From the NCBI GenBank assembly GCA_965225915.1, contig OZ245326.1, positions 3,286,001 to 3,350,000 of the forward strand: a stretch of 64,000 nt of DNA. The letters are read 5' to 3'. Shown here one piece after another: positions 36,214 to 43,799 of the stretch. The notes beneath the pieces are model-generated. The model ran no database searches. It was not told the DNA's origin and saw only the letters and a program-made list of their open reading frames with translations. Position numbers and translations under genes: made by a program. The stretch comes from JAAXHH01 sp965225915 (GTDB taxonomy: Bacteria > JAAXHH01). Position 1 is the first letter of the stretch. Each line of letters begins with the position of its first letter.

Positions 36214-37230
36214 CTATGGCCATTCCGGTTTTTGAGGCAGGCCGGTGCGTATGGACTCCAGGCTGGCCTCGCATACGGCCACCACGCGGGCGCCGATGCG
36301 GGCCGGGATCGGGTTTTCTATCTTCCCGTCGAGTGTATCCAGGAAGTCGATGACCGAACGGCCCCAACCGTGGCCGCCCACGGCGGCATCGTCCGAGGCG
36401 TTGGGCAGCGTGACCGGTTCTTCGCCCCTCCGGTGCAGCTTTCCATTCCATAGGGTCCCTTCGGTGCCGTAAACGGCCAGCAGGCCGCCTCCCATGCCTT
36501 CTCCCGAACAACCGCTGGTGACAAACACCTTGCCAAGCACCCCGTTTTCAAATTTCAACATGACGATATAGCAATCATCCGACGGAAACTCAGGCACGCA
36601 CTGCTTGCTGCTGTAGGCGAAGACTTCCACGACGGGCGATTCGACGGTGGACAGCATGTTGTCAATGGGATGGCAGCCTCCACCGAGAAGGATGTTCTGC
36701 GGGTTCCGGTCGTCGATCCGCCACGGCGTGTGTCCACCCCCGCCGGGATGGTAGATGGACCACATGTCGTGGATGTAGTCGCCCTGGACGAAGAAGATGT
36801 CTCCGATTTCGCCCGACCGAGCCGCCTGGGACATTTCCCGCCAGGGATACATGTACCGGATGGTATGATCCGTCATCACGGTCAGCCCCGTCCGGTCGGC
36901 GGCCTCTATGATGCGCCGGGCGTCGGCAACGGTCGTGGCCAGCGGTTTTTCCACGAGGGCGTGGGCCCCGAGTTCCAGGGCCATGATGGTCTGATCGGCG
37001 TGCAGATGGTCCGGTCCGGCCACGGCGACGATGTCCGGCCGCGTATCCAGTATCAATGACCGCAGATCGTCACCCGTTGCGGCATCGGGGTAAATCGATC
37101 CGGCCGCGGCGATCTTCTCCTCGACCGGGTCATACAGGGAAGTCACCTGGGCGCGGCCGCTCTGTTCGGCCACTTGGGCTACGAATCTTCCGGCGCCGCC
37201 GCAACCGCTAAGCAGGATGGAATAGGACAT
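36214..37230 (-). CDS. Gfo/Idh/MocA family oxidoreductase
   Basis: NAD(P)-dependent dehydrogenase of 338 residues from the ATG at 37230. The Rossmann segment is LLSGCGGAGRFVAQVAEQ, the active-site lysine is in HALVEKPLATT, and the second domain has GGGCHPIDNMLSTVES in place of the usual GxxxDxxxH pattern. No SD is obvious. It follows the amidohydrolase gene by 27 bases on the same strand and may be co-transcribed. Confidence 0.9.
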   Translation of the reverse strand: MSYSILLSGCGGAGRFVAQVAEQSGRAQVTSLYDPVEEKIAAAGSIYPDAATGDDLRSLILDTRPDIVAVAGPDHLHADQTIMALELGAHALVEKPLATTVADARRIIEAADRTGLTVMTDHTIRYMYPWREMSQAARSGEIGDIFFVQGDYIHDMWSIYHPGGGGHTPWRIDDRNPQNILLGGGCHPIDNMLSTVESPVVEVFAYSSKQCVPEFPSDDCYIVMLKFENGVLGKVFVTSGCSGEGMGGGLLAVYGTEGTLWNGKLHRRGEEPVTLPNASDDAAVGGHGWGRSVIDFLDTLDGKIENPIPARIGARVVAVCEASLESIRTGLPQKPEWP

Positions 37231-37257
37231 GGAGATGCTCAATCAAATAACCTTCCG

Positions 37258-38670
37258 TCACTTTACCTGTTCCAGCCTGGTCCGGTACTTGTCATACAGA
37301 TCCGTGTGCTTACTGCTGATATCGACCCGCCTGCCCTGGATGTAGGCCCGTTCCACGCGCGTCATGATCTCGAGCGGGTCCCCGTCGGTCACGATCAGCG
37401 TGGCGTCCTTGCCCGGTTCGAGGGAACCCAGTCTGTCCTCCACACCCAGGATACGCGCAGGATAGAGGGTGACGGACTTCAGTGCTTCTTCCCTGGGCAA
37501 GCCGTAAGCCGCCGCGGTCGCGGCGTGATAGGGCAGATTCCGTACATTCGATCCGCCCCCGCCTTCGAGCCACACACTCCGTTCGCCGATACAGAAGTCC
37601 AGGCCGGCTTCATGCAGCTTCAGGGCAATGGTAAAAGGCGTGTCGTACGCTTCCCACCGGCGCACCGGCACATAGTGCACGGCCCCGATGATCACCGGTA
37701 TGTCGTTTTCCTTCAACCGGTCCGCCACCCGCCAGACGTCGGCGCCGCCGACCAGGATCATCCGGATATCCTCGGCGAGGACCCAGTCGATGGCGGCATG
37801 GATCTGTTTCTCTTCCGCCGCGTGTACGAAAACGGGCAGTTCTTTCTTAAGTACCGGGATCATCGACTCCCATCCGAGGTCTGAAGGATGAAAAGGCGCA
37901 CCACGGTCGCTTTCAGCTTCTTTCGCGATCATGTACGCGCGGGCTTCGCGAAAGGCGTCACGCAGCTTTGTCAAGGCTTCACGTCGCTGCTTGATCTGCT
38001 CCTCCCTGCTGGACGAACGTTCAAAGTCAAAGACACGGTAGGAAGGCCACCGCACATGGAGGCCCACCGTTGCTTCCAGGGTTATTTCTTCGGTGGTCCA
38101 GCCATCCAGTGCGATCAGTCCGGATAGACCGGCGACCAAGCCTCCGCTGGGCATGGTCAAGGCGGTCAATATCCCGTTCGCCCGGGCAACCGGGAAGTAC
38201 TCGCTATCGGGATTCACGGCGGAAACCGCACGTACACTGGGGGTAATGTCCCCGATTTCGATGTTGTCCTGGGTGGCCCGAACCGAGCCGATCTCGGTCA
38301 GGCCCAGGGTGGTGGGCGCGGCGATCAGCCCGGGGTAAACATGCTTTCCCGAAACATCGATCACCATGGTGTTTTCGGGCAGATTCAGGTCGGTCCCTAT
38401 ACCGGTTATGACACCGGATTCGAACAGAACAGTGGCGCCCTCGATGACATCGCCGCTCACGGTATGTACGGTTCCGCCGGTCAACGCGATGGGTTGCGTC
38501 TGCGGTCCTGCCGGTTTCTGTTTCGAAGCCGCGGCATCCTCGACCATGGAGCCCAACACGAGTCCCAGTATTAAAAAAGGATATATCGATCGTATCCACC
38601 TGACTCCGGCGGAGACCTCCGGCGATCGACCTGACCCCTGCCTGCTGCGGGGTAGTACCACCATTTCCAA
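37258..38670 (-). CDS. Exported amidohydrolase-superfamily protein with degenerate metal site
   Basis: Protein of 470 residues with an N-terminal hydrophobic signal (PFLILGLVLGSMVEDAAAS, about 31-49). Its start may be internal to the reading, since the first 25 residues are basic and unusual. The amidohydrolase frame is clear: IALTGGTVHTVSGDVIEGAT, HVYPGLIAAPTTLGLTEI and LGSLEPGKDATLIVTDGDPL. Where active members have DxHxH, this one has YPGLIAAPTTLG, so the first two metal-binding His residues are missing. It is coupled to the large tandem amidohydrolase upstream (34-base gap), and the two may form a complex. Confidence 0.85.
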   Translation of the reverse strand: MEMVVLPRSRQGSGRSPEVSAGVRWIRSIYPFLILGLVLGSMVEDAAASKQKPAGPQTQPIALTGGTVHTVSGDVIEGATVLFESGVITGIGTDLNLPENTMVIDVSGKHVYPGLIAAPTTLGLTEIGSVRATQDNIEIGDITPSVRAVSAVNPDSEYFPVARANGILTALTMPSGGLVAGLSGLIALDGWTTEEITLEATVGLHVRWPSYRVFDFERSSSREEQIKQRREALTKLRDAFREARAYMIAKEAESDRGAPFHPSDLGWESMIPVLKKELPVFVHAAEEKQIHAAIDWVLAEDIRMILVGGADVWRVADRLKENDIPVIIGAVHYVPVRRWEAYDTPFTIALKLHEAGLDFCIGERSVWLEGGGGSNVRNLPYHAATAAAYGLPREEALKSVTLYPARILGVEDRLGSLEPGKDATLIVTDGDPLEIMTRVERAYIQGRRVDISSKHTDLYDKYRTRLEQVK

Positions 38671-38703
38671 CCTCCATTCGCCGGGAAACCGGCATGACCG
38701 CGC

Positions 38704-41680
38704 TTATGCCTCCGGCGCTTTCTCTTCGTCGGCTTCAGGCGATTTAAGCAGTTTTTGGATTAACCTGGTTCGTTCCTTCTGGACATCTATTCGCATCATC
38801 TTGTCTTCGTCAATATCGAAGTACTTCCTCCCATCGATCCAGGTTTGTTCGCATTTCGTATACGTGGACAGGGGATGTCCATTCCAAATAACGAAATCGG
38901 CGTCCTTGCCATTTTCGAGCGAACCGACGTATGGATCGATGTCCAGTTGTTTCGCCGCGTTCAACGTGACGAATTTCAAGGCTTCCACCTCGTCCACCCC
39001 GCCGTACTTGACCGCCTTGGCGGCTTCGGTGTTCAAACGCCGGGCGAGTTCATTGCTGTCGGAGTTGAAGGTGACCAGTACGCCCGCTTCGTGCATCAGC
39101 GCGCCGTTGTAGGGAATGGCGTCATAGGCTTCCACCTTGAACGCCCACCAGTCGCTGAAGGTGGAAGCGCCTGCGCCGTGGGCGGCGATTTCAGGTCCGA
39201 CCTTGTAACCTTCCAGGACGTGCTGAAAGGTGCCTATGGTAAATCCGAACTCGTCGGCGATCCGTATGAGCATCAGGATTTCGTCCTGCCGGTAGGAATG
39301 GCAGTGGACCAGGCGTTCTCCCGCGAGGATCTCCTGGAGCGTTTCCAGTTCAAGATCGCGCCGGGGTGGAACAACGCCGGATTTATCCGCGAGGGCGTTG
39401 TACCGATCCCATGCCTGCTGGTATTCCTGGGCCGCGCGAAACCGGTCCCGGATGATCTGTTCGACACCCATGCGGGTCTGAGGATACCGGTCGTTGAGGA
39501 TGCGCCAGTTGCTGCGCTTGACGTTTTCACCCAGGGCGAACTTGATACCCGGCTTGGCCTCGGTGAACTTGAGTTCCTCGGGGTCAACTCCCCATCTCAG
39601 CTTGATGACCTGGTTCTTGCCGCCGATGGGATTGGCCGAACCGTGCAGCAGGTTGGCTGCCGTGAGACCGCCTGCCAGCTCCCTGTACAGGGCGATATCG
39701 TAGCTGTTAATCACGTCCGCGATGCCCACCTCGGCGGTCACGGCCTGTGTACCCTCGTTGATGCCTTCCAGGATGGCCGTGTGCGAATGGGCGTCGATGA
39801 TGCCGGGCGTAACGTGCTTGCCGGTGCCGTCGATTTCCAAGGCGCCCTCGGGAGCGGTGAGCCCGGTACCGACTTCGACGATCTTACCCGCGCGAATCAA
39901 TAGATCCGCGTTATCCAACCTGCCCCGGTCGTCCAGCGTCCATACGGTGGCGTTCCGCACGAGGACGTATTCCGGCTGTGCCGGCGCGCTTTTTCGGCCG
40001 AAGGCACCGGGAGGATACAGTTCGGGTAGATCATCGGGTTCCAGGGCGGCCGTCGGCATTTCCGGTGGTTCCACGTCTCTTGCCCGGATCCGATCGGCGG
40101 ACCAGGCCAGGCTCTCTCCATCGGGGCGCACACCCCGGCCGATTATCCGGTCACCCTGGATCGAACCTGAGAAACGCCAGACGCCGGTTTCCCCCAGGGC
40201 CTCGTTTTCCAGGTTGAAAGCGATGCGCGCGTCATCCAGTTCCATTCGGGCCGTCTTTATGGTGGTCCCGTCCATATCTATCGTACCCTTGGGCGCTTTC
40301 AACGAACCGTCGATGGCCAGGGACAGGCTGTCACCCTGCAGGACGACCAGCCACGCGCCCCGGGGATCGACGACCGGCCTGGGCGTGACGACGTGGCGGT
40401 CTCCAGCGACCCAGACGTCCTGCACGTTCACGTCTTCCGCGAACAGGGGACCGTCCGTGATGGTCATGTTGGCCAGTTTGCCAGGCTCCAGGGTCCCGAG
40501 TTGACTGCTGAGTCCGAGCATGGACGCGGGGGTCGTAGTCAGCGCCGCCAACGCGGATTCATAGTCGAGCCCATGCTCTATGGCCTCGCGTACGCGGTCG
40601 TGAAAGTCGGAGGTCTTCTCCAGCCCCGTGCTGCTCAACGCAATGGAGATCCCCGCCCGGTGCAGCCGTCCCGGATTCCCGGGCGCCAGGTCCCAGTGCC
40701 GCAGAGTCTCCAGCGTGACGTCTATAGCGTCTTCGGGCGCGGAGACGGACAGGTTCCCTGATTGGGGAAAATCCACGGGGAGGATGACGGGGACGCCCAC
40801 TGCGCGGATCGCCTCCAGCATCCGGTATTCGTGGCCACTGCCCTTGACGAGGAATCGGAGACCGAACTCCTCCGCCAGCCTGGCAGCGCGTAGAAAGGCG
40901 TGGTCGTCAGCGACATTCATGAGGACAGCCTGGCTGCGTGCGATTACGTCGTCCAGCGCTGCCAGCGCTTCGTTGTCCTCAGGCCGGTCCTGCCCGGGGA
41001 TTCGAAGCATAGGCCGCGTGGGCGTCCCGGTACCACTGCGCGTCCAGTATGGTCTGCCGCATCAGGGCCACGACGCCCATCATGGCCGCCGGATAGGTAC
41101 GGTTCCGGTTTCGTTTCATGCGCACGTGCTGAAAAACGTCGCGCTTCAGGATGTTCTCGTTGGGCGTTCCGGTACCCAGGTTGACCACCGCGCTGCTTCC
41201 CGAGAACACACCCTGGTCGGCCACCGCCATGGCCGCCGCGAATCCGGATTCCCGCAACCGGGCGATCTCCGCTTCACTGATACGATACGCCTCGGCGGCC
41301 GAGCGTTCGGGACGAACGGCGGGATTCCAATGTGCGGCCCCCGCGGTGTCATCCTCGTCCCCTTTCGGCAGTCCGGCCTGCGTGAACATCTCGATCATAC
41401 CCGGGTATATGGTCATGCCCGTGTAGTCCCACCTGCTGGCATCCGGCGGGATGTCAATAGACGCGCCCGCTTCCACGACCAGCCCGTCCCGGACAACCAC
41501 GGTACCATGCTCGATGACCTGGTCGGGCCGGACGTATATCCGCGCGTTCTCGAGGGCGTGAACCCTCGACGGGTTCTCCCGCAATCCCGCCTGGGGCGCC
41601 GTCTGCTGGGCTTTGGCGGCCAGGGTGAACACCCCGGCCATCAGGCAGGGTAGAAGGGCTATTCGACATGAAAGCAGCAT
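38704..41680 (-). pseudogene. Large exported tandem amidohydrolase, interrupted by a frameshift
   Basis: The first frame (40979-41680) gives a signal peptide (MLLSCRIALLPCLMAGVF...) and the start of an amidohydrolase, ending soon after DAHAAYASNP. The second frame (to 38704) continues with GQDRPEDNEALAALDDV. Dropping one base from the GGGG run at 40996-40999 (CCCC on the coding strand) gives an uninterrupted 991-residue protein. The first amidohydrolase domain lacks the HxH motif (YPGMIEMFTQAG). A beta-rich linker follows. The second domain keeps it (PGIIDAHSHTAIL) and ends with GSLENGKDADFVIWNGHPL. AGGAGG precedes the ATG. Such long proteins are usually paired with a short amidohydrolase, as here. 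Confidence 0.85.
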
Positions 41681-41749
41681 GGTCTCCTCCTGAAGAAACG
41701 ATTCAGATAGATATCAAAACCCTTTGTTACGCAATATATTACAGTGATT

Positions 41750-42322
41750 TCACATCAACAGTTCAACGGTCTTTTGCAACGCCTGGTCGATCCGGGCGGC
41801 AATCCCGTCGTCGCCCAGCCGGCAAATGGGGTGTTCGATTTCGATGATGGGGTAATCTCCGCGGCCGAGTTGTCGTGCCATCACCTGCGCGGTGTGCACG
41901 AAGTTGGTCGTGCACAGCAGTACGGCCGGCAGTCCCAGGTTTTCGAGCATGAGGGCATCGTGCATGCTGCACGCGCTGCAAGACCCTCAGTCACCGACGC
42001 CCACCAGCGCGAAATTACAGCGCCGTACGATCAGGCCGGTCATCTCTTCCGACAGGACCCGGCTTGCGCTTGCCTTGGTGAATTCGACCCCTTCCACGGG
42101 ATGGGCCAGACGCTTCCGAAACTGCTCGAACACGCCACGGAGGATCACGTCGGAATTGGGTTTGCCGTTACCCACCAGCGCGGCTACGGTGTGCGGAGAT
42201 CCGATCGGCCGATCAGCCAGACGAAGCATTGCCTCGACGGCGGAGGCGGTGGGATCCACGAGGGTTACCGGCATGTTCAAATGCTCCATTCCATCTCTAC
42301 CCGCGGGTTTCTCCAGCGACAT
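41750..42322 (-). CDS. UGSC-family selenoprotein; in-frame TGA (41987-41989) read as selenocysteine
   Basis: One 190-residue protein is obtained if the TGA at codon 112 is read as selenocysteine. The frame is the same on both sides, and the join reads FALVGVGD-U-GSCSACSMHDAL, the U-G-S-C motif that names this known bacterial selenoprotein family. Protein sense continues after it (LGLPAVLLCTTNFVHTAQVM), and a hairpin follows the TGA directly. U112, C115 and C118 form a likely redox centre. No signal peptide. It starts 9 bases after its partner gene and ends the operon shared with a cytochrome c. Function is unknown; a thiol or selenol redox reaction is expected. Automated calling would split it in two. 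Confidence 0.85.
41951..41988 (-). promoter_or_regulatory. Bacterial SECIS-like hairpin directly downstream of the in-frame TGA
   Basis: On the minus strand GAGGG (starting within the TGA, 41988-41984) pairs with CCCTC (41955-41951). An inner six-base stem CGTGCA/TGCACG (41973-41968 with 41964-41959) closes a GCA loop. The apical loop lies about 20 bases after the TGA and contains a G, as expected of bacterial SECIS elements bound by SelB. Confidence 0.65.
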
Positions 42323-42331
42323 GCCGCGGCA

Positions 42332-43348
42332 TCACTCATCAGGCAACCCGTCGATACCCCGGGTCACCGGTCGCGACCCGACCCCCCTGCCCGATCCCAG
42401 CCAGGGTGGGATAATGGCGGAGTGTCCACCTGCCGATCCTCCCGCGAAGACAATCCAAATATCCTCTTTGGCCGGCGTCAACGTGACGCGTTCATCGCGG
42501 CCCAGGTCGTCGTGGCGTCCTGTAAAGTGGATTTCACGGCCCGTGGTCGCCGTGAGGTCGAACAGCGCACCGCGGATCATGTCCCGCGTCCACCCGGCCC
42601 GACTGAAGACCAATCGGTGTTCAGGACAGATGACGAAGACGATGGCGGCGCCGGCGTAATTGGTCGAACGGGCGACTTTCGCGAATGATCTGGCCAGGCC
42701 CCGGGGTTCGTCATGGACGTGGTCGGCCACCGAATGCGGGGCTTCCGCGGCGAGGACCGTAACGGCGCTTTTGTCCGCGGGAACGCCCAGTTCATCACCC
42801 TGGGTCGGCCAGTCGTCGCACCGCGATTCCGGCAGGCAATACGCGATGCGGCCGGCGTGGGCAACCGTTGCCCTGTCCAGGTCTCCCGGCACGCTGCCGA
42901 TACCGTTGCGGATGACCAGGTTCAATGCCCGGCCCAACGTGAGGTTCGACCGGTTTCCCGCACCGAGCACCGCGGTTTCCGAATTGAAGCCCAACCCATT
43001 CACGACGGGACCGTGGACGATGACCAGGGGCGCCGCTCCGCCCGTGCTGGCCGACGGTCCAACGATATTGTATCCGGGGTCCAGCACGGCCTCGACCGCG
43101 GCCAGGACAACGGGAAACAATGCATCGGTGCAGCCGGCCATCACCGCGTTCGCCGCCACCAGTTCGGCGGTGATGGTCCTTTTCCGCTCGGGTACCCGGC
43201 CGATTTCCATGTCCGGCCTGAAACCGTGCCCATCCAGCATCCGGTCGATACGGTCGCGGGTGGGCGGCACCACGGGCAGACCGTCCGACCAGCCCCGGTC
43301 ATAGGCGTATTCTATGGCATCGATTTCGGTGTCGACCTGGTAGGCCAT
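42332..43348 (-). CDS. Conserved protein of unknown function, partner of the UGSC selenoprotein
   Basis: Protein of 338 residues without signal peptide. It opens with a segment containing DRGWSDGLPVVPPTRDRID and has a Gly/Ala-rich core (GPSASTGGAAPLVIVHGPVV; FNSETAVLGAGNRSNLTLGR), which suggests a compact alpha/beta catalytic domain. One Cys in GCTDALFP and others in YCLPESRCDDW might face the selenol of the neighbour. The two genes are nine bases apart and a cytochrome c gene ends eight bases upstream, so all three are probably made together. I do not know a reaction for it. Confidence 0.75.
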   Translation of the reverse strand: MAYQVDTEIDAIEYAYDRGWSDGLPVVPPTRDRIDRMLDGHGFRPDMEIGRVPERKRTITAELVAANAVMAGCTDALFPVVLAAVEAVLDPGYNIVGPSASTGGAAPLVIVHGPVVNGLGFNSETAVLGAGNRSNLTLGRALNLVIRNGIGSVPGDLDRATVAHAGRIAYCLPESRCDDWPTQGDELGVPADKSAVTVLAAEAPHSVADHVHDEPRGLARSFAKVARSTNYAGAAIVFVICPEHRLVFSRAGWTRDMIRGALFDLTATTGREIHFTGRHDDLGRDERVTLTPAKEDIWIVFAGGSAGGHSAIIPPWLGSGRGVGSRPVTRGIDGLPDE

Positions 43349-43356
43349 CGGAAGCG

Positions 43357-43749
43357 TTACTTACCGTAGTAGTTTTCCAAATAGGTCAGAATGGTATCTT
43401 CGGTTTTACTATCGAATGTTTTCAATCCCTTTTCGGCCTGCATCCACCGGATTGCGTCCAGCCACTCCGCCCGGTCAGCCCGAAATGAGCGAATGATCTG
43501 GGTGGGATGACATTGGGCGCATTCCCTTTCCACAACGGGGTAGCCATCGCCCATGATCAGCCTGGTCCGGTGGTGCAGTTCCAGTCCCGTTCGTGGATCG
43601 ATCATCGTCACGGGCTTGGCCGCTTCGGCTTTGGCGTTGGCCTGTATGACCTTCCACTGTTCCGATTCGTAGTAGATCAGACCAACCACGAGGGCATCAA
43701 GGACGACGACGAAGGCGATCTGGGCGACGACGCGCAGAAACGTGTTCAT
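43357..43749 (-). CDS. Membrane-anchored mono-haem cytochrome c
   Basis: Small protein of 130 residues. An uncleaved-looking N-terminal span (about 5-26) is followed by a periplasmic domain with one haem motif C77-A-Q-C80-H81 in VERECAQCHPTQ. The stretch SFRADRAEWLDAIRWMQ after it resembles the region of small cytochromes that supplies the Met ligand (M98 or nearby). AGGAG lies well placed before the ATG. It heads the unit cytochrome-partner-selenoprotein and lies downstream of the TonB receptor and the PQQ-type dehydrogenase, for which it could be the electron acceptor. Confidence 0.85.
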   Translation of the reverse strand: MNTFLRVVAQIAFVVVLDALVVGLIYYESEQWKVIQANAKAEAAKPVTMIDPRTGLELHHRTRLIMGDGYPVVERECAQCHPTQIIRSFRADRAEWLDAIRWMQAEKGLKTFDSKTEDTILTYLENYYGK

Positions 43750-43799
43750 GTACGACTCCTGTAACTCAACCGGAGCGGATCAATCCCGATTGCGGTGCG

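Noticed and set aside
41750..41965. Separate small gene after the TGA
   Set aside because: Its start ATG has no SD, and the frame continues the upstream one through the UGSC motif; one selenoprotein explains both.
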